From assembly GCA_002118135.1 (NCBI GenBank), contig BDIU01000378.1:1-64000 (forward strand): DNA of 64,000 nt, read 5' to 3'. Below the pieces are notes generated by a model. That model saw nothing but the letters and a program-made list of their open reading frames with translations, did not search any database and was not told the DNA's origin. This DNA comes from Trebouxia sp. TZW2008 (Eukaryota; Chlorophyta; Trebouxiophyceae; Trebouxiales; Trebouxiaceae). This document shows positions 24,210-37,400 of the stretch, piece by piece (the stretch's first letter is position 1; each line of letters begins with the position of its first letter). A program made the translations under genes and the position numbers.

Positions 24210-25400
24210 AAGTGACAACATAAATCCTCTCTGTTCAGCCATGTAGCTCCCAGAACTGAAATTGCCGTTATGCTTCTACGATGCTTCCCCTGCAGGGTTT
24301 GACAGAACTGGTGTATAGCGCGGAGCAAGCATACGCATGCAAAAGTAACATTCAAGTGTCAGCTCAGATTGCAACCCACTCAGCTGCACCGTGGCAGACA
24401 TTAACACAGACTTTAACACTGCCAAACTTCCATGCAACATCATATGCCATCAACTGAGGCCCCGTCAAAGAACTGAAGATGCTGCAATCAAGGCGCAATT
24501 GCTGCAAAATGATAGCGTGGCTGTTGCTTCCATCACACGCATTGCTTACTCCTCAGCGGGCACAGGCGACCTACCGTATTGACAGGGTGAGTGTTGATGG
24601 CTTGCATTGCTGATAGCCCCTCCAACTTCACACTGAGCTTCAGAGGCACTAAAGTCTCTGGTGCTAACTGCCAGATGATGACTCAGACTGGAGCTGGATG
24701 CACAACGGCAACAGCTCCTAGCTAATCCTGTCTTTCTCGTGGTGATATCAGGGAAGGCCAGTCTATGAGTGCTGTGTTGTCTGGGCCCACATGCTTGCAC
24801 AGCTAGTTCTGTGATCGACCACTCAGCATGCCTGGCTGCTGCACAAGCTGGTGATGGTGATTGCATTCATTGCATTGCATGCGTGAATGTCTTTCATGAA
24901 TCTGATGAGCCATGATATCACAAAGAATGTAACGCCAGATACAGCAATAAAGCATCAACCTGATCAGCCATGATATCACACAGCATGCATCGCCAGGAAC
25001 AGCAATAAAGCATGCTTGGCCTGGTGAAGCATGCATGCTTCAGATTGAGGACACTTTCAGTATGGATTGTATATATAAGCTTGTATAAAGGGAGTTGCGT
25101 CAATTGCAATATATACTCAAGCTAGTCTAGTTTTCAGTGCAAGTTGAGGATGTCTGCAATAGTGTACACAGCTGTACCACAGAGTGCAACACAGAACAGT
25201 ATTCACTCTCATACAGACTGTAGCCCATGACACCACCAATCCTGCCTGAAACTATGGTAGCAACACCAGGAAAGAATACGCTCAGCAGAAGGAGCTGGGG
25301 AGGCTAAATCTTGCAGATCTTGTTCATGCGTTCAAGACACAGCAAGCATTCATACTGATGATACAGACAGTACTGTTTCATGCATGCCTGGAATGTCTAA
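24210..25400. other. No gene; 60-bp duplication at 24,910-25,015
   Basis: I see no gene. 'catgatatcacacag' with 'acagcaataaagcat' occurs twice, at 24,910-24,955 and 24,970-25,015. An AT-rich stretch with 'tatatataag' and 'tataaag' at 25,067-25,090 lies downstream of the minus-strand kinase gene and has no assigned role. Confidence 0.35.
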
Positions 25401-25405
25401 CATAG

Positions 25406-28400
25406 CTACTCTTCACGCTTCTCATACTTGACCTTGTAGTAGTCCTCGTTGCCTTTCATCCATTGCAAAGCTTCAATGGGTCTAATGTCAGTCATTCTTG
25501 TGAAGCTGAAGGCCCACACTCTGCAACACAATCCAGGGTCTGTTTGGGAAAGCGTTAAGGACAGATATTGGCATATTGCTGTGACTATTTGCAGTTGCCT
25601 TTCATCCATTGCAGAGCTTCAGTGGGTCTAATGTCAGTCATTCTGGTGAAGCTGAAGGCCCACACTCTGCAACACAATCCAGGGTCTGTTTGTGAAAGCT
25701 CTAAGGACACTTGTTAGTCTGCTGCTTAGGCATCACCATTTGCAGTTGCCTTTCAGCCATTGCAGAGCTTCAACGGGTCTAATGTCAGTCATTCTGGTGA
25801 AGCTGAAGGCCCAGACTCTGCAACACAATCGAAAACGTGTTCATCACAGCTGTGGGGACACATATTGGTCTTTGACTTGTTGCCAACCATTTGCAGTTGC
25901 TGATCATTCATTGCAGAGGATTGAGGGGTCTGATGCCAGTCATTCTGGAGATGCTAAATGCCTGCACCCTGAAAGACAGAGCAGATGTCAACAACAGCTG
26001 CAGCAGCAGCAGCAACATCAGCAGCCCACTTGGGCAGGTGTCACCAACTCTATATGAGACATATGTTGATTGTTTACAGGTACATAGCTGCTTGCATGCA
26101 TGACCTGCACCTGATGCCTGGCGCTGTAATCATTTCTGAAGCTGGGCGCTAATCCAAGCTATATTGCAGAATAACTCCTGTGATCTGACTTGGATCAAGC
26201 TTAGTCTCAGAAACACAGCGCATCATTAAATGGCAATGCATGCTGGCTGAGCTTTGGCAACATGTACTGAACTCAAGACGGCAGAGCAACTTGAACTTGT
26301 TGCAAAGGATGGCATATGTTTTATGGACCATGCATGTGCTAAATGTATGTGAGACGCACTAAGAACAAACATCAGTAGTGCATGCTGAGATGACCCCTGC
26401 AGTACACTTCACACTGCAGCGCATGCTGGGCTGCAGCTCTTTTGAAGCCCATTTTACAAGTTGCCACTTCAAGGAAACAAGAGAGTACTGCATGTGAGTA
26501 CTGTATACAGAGCCGCACTCGTTCTGCATTTCCTGATATTATAACCAACACTGGAGTTGCATCTCAACACTGCACTGCAGCAGAAACTGCACAAGTTTTC
26601 AAGAGCATGCTGAACTTTCTGAGCTTGACTTAAATTCTCAGGTGCCACAATCTGTGCAATGTAAAGAAATGCAGTGCAAGCAAGGGCGTACCTCATTCTG
26701 TACTTCCTGATGTTGTGGCCAAAACCAGAGTTGCTGTGCCAGGGCATCTCCATTTCGCGCCCACTGTAGGTGGAGCCTGTTTCATTCTTGAAGAAGGCTG
26801 AGATGGTCACGCCCGTCACCTTGCGAATCAGCCCTATCAGCATGCGCACCTGCACCGCAATCCCCAGTAAGCAATGCAGCATCACACTGACCATCATGGT
26901 TTGATCCAGTATGGTGTCCATGTCATGCCTGGTGCAGGAGGAGCCTCTTCTGTTCTTGAAGAAGGCTGAAATGGTCCCGCCCGTCACCTTGCAAACCAGC
27001 ATGCGCACCTGCAATGGACAACATGCAACATCAGCTATCAGGATGAGCATGACGACGTGCGCAGCTGTAGGGGGAACCTGTTTCAATCTTGAAGAAGGCT
27101 GAGATGGTCACGCCTGCACCTTGCGGATCAGCCCTGTCAGCATGCGCACCTACACCATAAATCACAGTAAGCAATGCAGCATCACAATGATGATCATTGA
27201 TGTGATTTGACATGATCTCCATCTCTCGCCCGCAATAGGTGGAGCCTGTTTTGTTCTTGAAGCAGGCTGAAATAGTCACGCCTGTCACCTTGCGAATCAG
27301 CCCTATCAGCATGTGCACCGACATTGTGATTCACTTCAAGTAATGCAACACCACAATGATCATCATGGTGTTGAGGCCAGGGTCAGAGTCACTGTGCCAG
27401 GGCATCTTGATCTTGCGCCCGTGTAAAGCAGCCTGTTTCATTTCTGAAGAAGGCTGAAATAGTCACGCCTGTCACCTTACGGATTAGCCCTATCATGCGC
27501 ATGCGCACCTACACCACAATCCCCAGTAAGCAATGCAGTATCACAACTGGGAATGTACTGACACTAGACGAAGGTTGCAGGAGAGATCATGAAGGCAGTG
27601 TTGGGAATCTCACTGATCTTGTTAAACGCATTACAGGTATGGGTGAGCATCATAAGAAGATTTGAACATGCCCACACAAAACATGTCACTACAGCAATGC
27701 ACAGCAGATGCAATAGCCTGCACAAATGGCAGAAGTGAGGCATTTGTGTGAGAGAGGGGCAGGGGGGTGTTTGGGGTTGGGGATTGACCTGGGCTTCATC
27801 CTTGGCGGGCCAGGTACGACCGTCAATGGTGACCGCCAGGTCCTGTAGCAGCCGCCACACATCCCCCTTGTTCTCCCACCACCTGCACCATCACACACCA
27901 TTTCAGATCAGAGCATATGAATTGATGAACAGAAGGAGCACGCTGAGTGCTGCTGTGATGGTGACTGCCAGGTCCTGTTGCAGCCTCCACACATCTCCCT
28001 TGTTCGTGTGCTCTCACCACCTGCACCACAATTCACTTCAGCGCAGAGTATACGAGCCAATACACACATTGACATTGAACAGAAAGGTAATGCTGGAGTG
28101 CTATTGAAACATCGCTATGGCGGGTCAAACACTGTGCTTGTTTTCGCCGTGACTACAGCCCATTGGGCCCAACAAAAGCCAGGAAAATGAGAACAGATTC
28201 ACTGACAGCAATCCCCACCTCCAGCTTCTCAAGGAAAAGGCTGCACTTTGCTGATTATTTCTGACGACAAAACTTAGCATGTTGACCACACAGGTTTGCA
28301 CCAGCTGTCCCAGGTTGACGACTGTTGAAAGAACAAAGTACAGCAAAGAGCAACAGCAGCTCATTCTGCAACATATGTTAATCTTGGTGTCAAGGCTGGT

Positions 28401-31400
28401 AATCAAGCTCTAGCAGATCTTGCCAGTCTGGGGTTCAGTTTGCAGCTCCACAGGCCAGCAACCCATATGTGCTGGTCAACACCCACTACATATGGATTTC
28501 TGTCATCAAGCAGCAAGATGCTGAAAACCCATGCTGACAGTGTCTACAGCGCTGAGACAGGATGTTTGACCATCAGAAGGTTGTTTGACCATCAGAAGCC
28601 AGCAACAATGGGCAAGCATTGACAATCTCAGCACGCTATACCCTAGCAGGACAGCTTGAGGACCAGATGAAGTAGGTAAGCCATTGTAGGTACAGGACCC
28701 TTGATGACAGGGCAGAATGCTTGCAAGCATTTCAATGCTTGTGAGCTTGAGCAGTGTATCGCCAAAACTAGAGTGCTAAAGTGTACTGTAACGCTTGCCC
28801 TCATGAAGACAATCCACCGCATGCAATCTGCTGTTTCTTTATGATTTGCCCTTAGTCCAAGACAAGCAGAAAGCAGAATTGCCTGGCATTGATATTGCCA
28901 CAGGAAAGTCCTTGCCTAGCTCAGGACCCGATGGACAGCAGAGTACCTTGCACAGGCAAACAACAGTGAGCTGCAAAAGCAAAGCGGACAGCACTCAAGC
29001 TCGAAATTGTTGTTAATACAGACTAAATGTATCAATGTGTCAGCAATGCCTAGACAGAAAGAATCACATTTTTGCCAAACAAATGAAGTCCAGTCCATTG
29101 TTGATGAAGTTACAGCAGCCAGGTGTACTGGAGAGTTACGATACGAGTTCATTTGCTTTATATTTAAAAGCAAAGTAAGGCATTAACTTGATGCACTGCA
29201 TTGCATCGATGACAATTCCCCTGAAACCTACCAACACATACAGGTTCAGGAATCAAAGGCAACATCGGCAATGCGTAGCAGCGCAATCAGCATGTACACC
29301 ATACTTTGCACGTGATTCAATCTTGCAACGCAAGTTTGAATGACATCAAGTGTGAGGGGCACTGCAATGTGCTGTCGTGCTCAATGACTTCATTCTTAAA
29401 GTGCAATGCAGTGGGCTGCCATGACATCAGCTGATGCCTTGGCCAGGTGCCTGGAGCTTCTTGCACAGTGAAACACCGCCAGCTGTCCTTGCACGGCATC
29501 TAAATGCAAGGCATGCTCACAACAATGGCTTGCACCAACATGTTGCGGAGGGACAGCAACCAAGGGCCCAGAAGCAAGAAAATGCTCTAGGTGCTGCATT
29601 ATGCAGCTTTATGGCAGGGGAGCGTCTTGCACAGTGAAACACCGCCATTGTGCCTGTTTGCCATCGTGATGCAGGGCTTGCTCACAAGGAAGCCAAGCAT
29701 CAGTTGGCGGATGGGAGCGACCAGAAAGGGCCTAGAAGCAAGGGGAGGCTCTAGGTGTTGCATCGTGGATGTATCAGAGCTTCAGGGGACCCACATGTGC
29801 AGGGCAAGGCGTCGCACTGCCATGACGTCATGAAATGCCTTTGCTGACTGCCTAGAGCTTTTTGAAAAGTGAAACACCGCCAGCTGTCTCTGTTTGCAAT
29901 TGTGATGCAAGGCTTGTTCACAAGGAAGCCAAGCGTCACTCGGCAGACAGGAGTACCCAGCAGCAGTCCAGAAGCTAAGGAGGCTCTAGTTGATGCATCT
30001 TGATTGTATCAGAGCTTCAAGGCGCTCACATGTGCAGGGCAATGCATCGCACTGCCATGACATCCTTTAATGCCTTTGCTGACTGCCTGGAGTATTTTGC
30101 ACTGCAAGTCATGCTGGCTGTCCCTGTATACCCTGGTGATGCAAGGCTTGCTCACAAGGAAGCACAGCATCAATGTGGCAAACAGGAGCAGCCCAGAAGC
30201 AAGTGCGGGCATAGGTGCTGCATCTTGGCGGTGCTGAAGCTTCATGGCAAGAGAGTTTCTTGCACAGTGAAACACTGCCAGCTGTCCCTGTGTGCCGTTG
30301 TGATGCGAGGCTTGCTCACAAGGAAGCCAAGCCTCACTCGGCAGACAGGGAGCAAGCAGCAGTGGCCCTGACCCAGGAGCAAGGGGAAGCCGTAGGTGCT
30401 GCATCTTGATTGTGCTAAAGCTTCATGGCAAATAAGCTTCTTGCACTGTGAATCACCGCCAGTGTTGCTGTATGTAGTTGTGATGAAGGCTTGCTGACAG
30501 GGAAGCCAAGCATCAATCGGCAGAAAGGAACAGCCAGCAGTGGCCCAGAAGCTAGGGGAGGCATCCTGGTTGTATCACAGCTTCAAGGTACTGACATGTG
30601 CATTGCGCTGTCATGATGTCACTTGATGCCTTTGCCAAATGCCTAGAGCTTAGTGCGCTGTGAATCACTGCCAGCTGTCCCTGTATACCACTGTGATGCA
30701 AGCCTTGCTCACAAGGACGCCAAGCGTCACTCAGCAGACAGGAACAGTCAACAGTGTCTCAAAAACAAGGGAAGGCCCTAGGTGCTGCATCTTGAGTGTA
30801 CTACAGCACCAAGGCAAGACAGTGACGAGGGAAACGCGACACAAAGCATGGGCTACAGATGAAAGCCGCCAATGATCCAATGCCGTAAGCACTGGCTCGT
30901 GGTAGCGTTCTCCTCTGACCAACGCTTGAGATGCATTGCATCCAACACTCTGTACCCTGAATTGGAGGCTTATAACACAACATGCAAGCTTAATTCTTGG
31001 TGGTCAACAAATGAAGTCAAGAGGGTGAAATTTGGGGTCAAGCTCAGGAAGCAAGGGACCTTCAGGGCAGCTAAGGAACTTGCAATGCCCTAGCACCAAA
31101 GAGAGGAGCCTGCTTGGCTCTTGAGTCAATGTCATGTTGTCTGCCAAGCGTCTTGTTTTGATACTGTGTTTGACCATACTTGGCAATGCTACCTAGAATG
31201 TTCAAGAGCTTTGTCAACTATGGTCAGACACAGTATCGCAAGGAGACGCTTGGCAGACAATAGATGCAAGCTGGAGCCTGAGCTAATTACCTAAAGCTTC
31301 ATCGGTGACTGTTTCTGGCATAGCAGCCTGACCTGCAGAGATGCTTGTGCTGCTGTTGCTCAGCTGGGTACTGCAGGCACATGTTTGACCACAACTGGAT

Positions 31401-34400
31401 TGTTGAGCAGCGTACTGGCATGGACATGTTGCTTATTATGAGATCTGAGGCGCATTTTGTGGCACTGAGGGTGTGCGGGCAGAACTGAATGAAGCTGGCC
31501 AGGATTTTAGAGGTTTAGTTAGCGCCAGCGTCACCAGCAGTATGCTCAGCAGTAGCAGACATTTCAAAGTCAAACTGTGACCTGCACAACTGCCATCATG
31601 CTGGGAGGAGGCAAGACTGCATGAATGCCCTGATCATGCGCTGAACAGGCCCCAGCACAGCAACGGCAAGACACAAAGTAAGCTGGATCCCTTGTACACC
31701 AAGATTAGGAGGTGATGTGGGCATGCAGTCTCCCATCCTCTATCCACAGGTATGCAGCATATGCAGAAGGTTTTAAAGAACCTACTTGCGGTAGCCAAAA
31801 CGCTCCAAGCCTGGGGCCTTTGGCAGCTTAGCCAGGGCCTTGTTCTTGGCCAGGCGGGCGTGCCCATAGTCAATGATGCGGAACTCCAACTGCTGAGCGT
31901 CCTTGTCACCTACAAGCCATTCCTGTCTTCTGTATGATTTGGTAGACAGGGTGTATATGGAATAGGCATGCAAAAAATCAGGCCTCGTCATGCTCATAAA
32001 GTTTGGAGCTGCAGCTGCTGAGCGTCCTTGTCACCTGCAAGCCAATCCAGTGCAATGCCTGACTGTTCTTCTGCCTAATAAGATATGGCTGCAACAGGCA
32101 GGCAGATGACTGCTGCAAAATTGAGGCGTAGTCAATGATACAGACCTCCAACTGCCAAAAGATCTGATTAATTGCAAATCATTGCAAGCCAAGCCTGTGA
32201 GATGCCATCACGACATGTGTACCACGTGCAGTTTTCAGAAGGTCTTCCCAAAAGACGCCAAAAAATTAGGAGAAAGAGCCTAGGCTCTTTGTTTTGCCAA
32301 AGCGCAAAAACACGCCGCTGACCACTGCCCTTGTCTACAAGCTCAGGCTGCCGCGCGGCCCCATATTTGCTGTGCTGAACAGCAAAACATGCAGCTTAGC
32401 GTCGTCATGACCATCAAGCTCAGCCCTGGGAGCTGCTTCACAAAGAGGATGTGTATGCAGGAGGTACGCAAATGCTTGATGTAGGCTTGTACAACTGGAG
32501 GTATGATCTGATGCTGATGTGGCAAACAGGTATAATGACTTCTCTTTGTAAGAACATTTGAGAAAGGACGTTCTCGCTGTAAGGACAATGCGATTGGCAA
32601 TCAATCACTGCGTCCTGGCTGCAGGGGCACCTCTGAGCAAAGACAAGTTTCAGGGAGTCAAAGGAGTCATGACGAAGAGAAGTCACTGTACAACGGCTGC
32701 AAAGCAATACAGCCTTTGACCACTGCCTCATCCCAGCATGGCACCATCTCTTATACCATGTTCAAGATGGTCTGCTGCAGGACCGACAAGCAACTCACAG
32801 TCAACTGGTATCAAATCTGCCAAGAGTGGCCACAGAGGGCAAATCCTACCTCTCTGTTTAGGCATGCCTGGCAGGATACTGAGCGAGTTTATTTGTCTTC
32901 ACTATGTTTCTCATCTTCAGTATCCTGATCATCAGCTTCATCATGTATATGCTTGGTAGCAATGAGTGAAGGGGAGATGAAGAGGACTGCTGACAATGAT
33001 GAAAGGTGGTGACGACAACAAAACTCCTAGGCAGCATGTACATCACATTCATCATCATCATCATCATCATCATCATGACCATTAGTGATGAAGTTGGCAA
33101 TGTCAAATGGCAAAATAATTGCAGACTAAGAACAAGGCCTTATCCTAGCAAGCCCATACACGATGAATACTGCTGACTTGGTGAAAGAATGCAGCAGGTG
33201 CTTACCTGGAAGTTTGAAGACCTGGTTCTCATCACTTTTGGTAAAGCCACGGGGCAAGTACAGGTCGGCATCTCCTCGATGCTCCATGACATTGGCACAA
33301 TTCAAATCACCGTGGGTGAAGCCGATCTCGGTCCAGGCCGTGTGCAAGTATCCAAAAATCTGCAGCAAACATGCATTGCTATGAGTGCTAAGTGCCAAAA
33401 TATCTGCAACAGACATGCATTGCTGTGAATAGAAGTACCAACATAAGTGCAGCAGATATGCATTGCGATGAGCGCACGTACCCAAAAGTTTGCAGCAAAA
33501 ATGCATCGCTGTTGAGTGATCAGCAGGCAAATTGATGTCTTTTAGTCTGATATGCTTTGAGGACTGTAATGCATGCACACACTATCAACCCGAAGAGCAT
33601 GACAGACTAAGCTTGGAGGTTGACTGTGCACTGATCATACAAGACATGTCAACAAAGCAGCTGATGATGAACAGGTCAGTGTTCGACAAGAGCCTGGTAG
33701 AGAATGACAGCTATTGCGCCCTTGTCATGTGGCGTCCAAGACTTTGGGCATGCTGTTGAAGGCTAAGCAATAATTGTATTGCATGCGTTAACAGCATGGT
33801 GCAAGTCTCAGAGGCCAGACTTCAACTGCATTGCTGGAGCGTTGCATGAGCACACCAATTGAGACTCCTTTGCCATCATGGAGCGCTATTCTGCCATTTC
33901 GCACACAACGGACTGGCAACAGTGGAATACTCTGTTGGAATGGCGACAATTGAGCTCTTATCACATGCTCCGATGCATGTAATGCAAGTGTCATCCAAGA
34001 CCATGGTCATCCTGTGAAAGGCTCAGCAATAAATGTACTGCATGCCTCAACAGGATGGTGCAGGTCTCAGACGCCAAACATTGAATGCACTGCTGAGCAG
34101 TGTAGTATGAGCGCAATAAATCTGACCCCATTGTGGATTGGCTACTGTGCCAACTCTCAAATTTGTTCTGTTTGAATGCAACAAGTTCCAAAAGCTGCCC
34201 AGGCAACATGTGCAAGGCGTAAGGCCCTGGGAAAGGCACGGCTGAAATAGACTTAGCAGTGTAGGTCCCTCAGGCTGATGCAGCACTAGCATTTGCATGA
34301 GCTGTCGATAGTAAATAGCAGGGAGAGCCTCTGCATGCAACTGCTGCAAACTGCTTTCGAAGCCCACAGTCGCAGAGGGCAGACTGCAATTCAGCTGTCA

Positions 34401-37400
34401 GCCCATGCAATTGGTGGCTTCAAAGCTGTGGCCTTCAGCAAGCATGCAGAACCGCTCTGATCATGCTCAAAAGCAAGGGCAAGGGTGACATTTGCACTAC
34501 AGAGAGAGTGCGGGATGGATCCTAGATTGTTGAGATGGGTGACATCTCACAGCAAGATTGTGGTCTGCGTTAGCGCTCAAGTGAAGCGCATCCGCAACAA
34601 ATTTTAAACAACTGTTTGGTATTTGCTGTTGATGCTGATCACTTTAAGCACTTATGCAGACAGCAGTTTGTTGGTGAGAAATGACAACAGCAAGAACCAG
34701 ACAATACTTTGTTGGCATTCGGGAAAGTGCTCGACAAGCACTGTTGGCAAGTATTTTCCCGAAGCACGCACCAAGCAGGGCTGCATCTCACAGATTAGGT
34801 CTAACACACACACAGCAAACAAACACTTGGTGCGTGCGCCGGCAAAGTGCCTGACAAGCGCTGTTGGCAAGCATTTTCCCAATGCATGCACCAAGCAGGG
34901 CTGCATCTCGCAAAACGGGTCTGATGCACACACAACAGACAAGACACTGGTGCATGCGCCGGGAACATGCCCGACAAGCGCTTTTGGCAAGTGTTTTTGA
35001 AAAGCATGCACCAAGCAGGGCTGCATCTCGCAGGACAGGTCTGATAGACACACAGCAGACCTGAAAACCGGCGCTGATGAAACGCTGGCATGTTGGAAGT
35101 TGACGCAAATGCAACATAAGGATAAGAAACCAGGTCCCACCATGCGCTCAATATCGCTCTGTTCTTGATGTCACGTGGAAATGACAAAACATCAGAACGA
35201 AGGTAGCTGTCTATGTTTGTGCACGCTGCTGACGGTTCGCAGAGGTGAACATGTGACATGATGTAAGAGACCAATGCAGACTTCAAGATATCTTCTAACG
35301 GGTGCCTTATTCTGCTGGGTTCCTCATAGGGCAAACCACAAACCTTATGGGACTATACAGTTCAATTCCCTGCCACGCTGTCTGCATGGCATGCACTCTT
35401 GCACTTGCCATTAACCTCAATGCAGTCCAACAGTGAGGGCATTGGCAAAGGCAAGGGTATGATTGAATAGCACATGAGGACCGCATCATGGGAATCACGC
35501 ACAAAGCTTCCTTGGGGGAATTGTGACAGTGGCTGTGTAGTCTACAAATGTATGATCTGCCCTGGTAGCAACTACCACCAAGCCAGGGCAACCTGCACAG
35601 GGTGTCCTGAAAGTCACTTTAACAGCAGCAAATATGATCATCAGCATCAGCAGCAGCCTTTATTGCCTTTGCAATGCCAGCAATACTGACAAAGCCAATG
35701 CTGCAAACATCCCTGTTCTGAGACATAGGTAAGCGCTGCATAGCTCGATAGTGACTCCTGATCAGCCTGATAAGCTTGATGACAAGTCATATCTCGATCG
35801 ATATCAAGCATGACCAGCACTGTGCTGGTCTGCTGATCTGTGAACTGTTGCAAATAGTCAAACTGCTGTCAAGTCATGCCAGCAATGATCAGCGCCGTTG
35901 ATATATACATTTGAGGTGCATGTTGTCCAGTTCAGCATGAATGTGCTCAAATGCTCGTAGTGGGTTTCACCAAGCTTGCGTTTGCTCACAGTGATTGAGA
36001 TGGGGTGCAACAGGCTTGATGCGTGCCACTGGTAGCTGCAGCTGCAAACGCCAAAGGCCGGCAGATCAACTTGTCATTGGTGGACAAGTTGATTTGTCAG
36101 CAATGGGCTTTTGACAGCAACAGCTTTCAAAGAGCATGCAAGACTGACCTCAGGCCCAGCCTTGCAACAGCTAGCATGATAACGGGTGGCTGCAAGAAGA
36201 GAGCCAAAGCTGGTGAGAGTATTGACCAATATGTAAGACAAGAAATCAGCGTTGCGTACACAACTGGAGCTTTGATCAGCAGAGGTACAAGTGCCCATGG
36301 GCTCATTGTTTCAGCTCAGACAATCAACAGCTGGTTGCTTGCACGCATGTGACTGTGTATGTACGCCTTGTCTGCAGTCTGAGGAAGGGTTCATTGTTCC
36401 AACTCAGACCAAAAGCGGCAGGTTGCTTGCATGCATGTTGCTGTGTACTTGTGCCTTGTCTAGTCTGAGCAAGAGTTGATAATATATAGACTTTTACACT
36501 GTCCAGCACATGTGCTAGGTGTGTGTGGCCCAAGTCCTAACCCACCAGGCCGGCTTGTTTTGAGTGTCACAATAAGCAGCAAAAGTTAATTGTTTGAAGT
36601 GAAACAACGCAAAAGGCAGCTGGATGCTTGCATGCATGCGACTGTGCATGTACGCCTTGTCTGCAGTCTTAGCAAAAGTTGTGTGTTTGACCAAATACAA
36701 GAAACAGCTACTTGCTTGCATGCATGTCACTGTGTATGTGTGCCTTGTCTGCAGTCTAAGCAAGAGACCTGAAGCTGCAAGGAACATGCCCGTCTGGTGC
36801 GTGATCCGGGAAAGTGCCCGACAAGCGCTGTTGGCAGGTATTTTCCCAAAGCACATACCAGGCAGAGCTGTATTTTGCAAAACAGGTTAAGTGCACACAC
36901 AGCAGACAAATCCGGCATCTGGCTCTGCTCAAAAGCGTACACTGTATCAATATCTTGTCTGCCACTTGCAGCACAGATAGCAGACAAAACCATGAGCTGG
37001 TAAGAAGGCGGGTGCGCATTTTCTGGTCACAGAAGAAGCTCAGTGCTTGTTGTTGAGCTGCCTAGATCAAACAAATCAGTTTGCATCAACCAAGCTTTGA
37101 AGATGCAAAGTTTGCTACTTATTGCAGCACAGCCCATGCTGCTGCGCGCGCATAGAGTTTGTTGTTGACGTGACCTCGTGGAATAGCCATCTTGGACAAC
37201 CTCAGCACTTGCAGACACTCCCACTCATATGCACGCATGTAGATGGCAGAAATCTGGCAGCAACTCATCTACACGCTCCTAAGCAAGGGTCAGGCTGAGT
37301 AATGAGACCTCTTGATTAGGCAGTGATGCAATGAGGTAAAAGCTGCAAACAGCAGGCCATACCACAAGCGTCAGATATGTGTATAGTGGCTGAACAGGAG

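Noticed and set aside
1..25400. CRISPR array or bacterial origin of the repeats
   Set aside because: Units are long, diverged and directly adjacent without unique spacers of constant length, and the window is clearly eukaryotic.
26469..27086. 205-codon minus-strand open frame
   Set aside because: It is real kinase exon 8 read through its intron into a tandem exon copy, not a separate gene.
32335..32731. Overlapping minus-strand open frames of 85-97 codons
   Set aside because: The kinase splices directly from 33,206 to 31,909 in phase, and these frames have no kinase motif.
34652..35334. Cys-rich minus-strand open frames of 109-177 codons
   Set aside because: They follow the 120-bp intronic tandem repeat and differ between units in frame.
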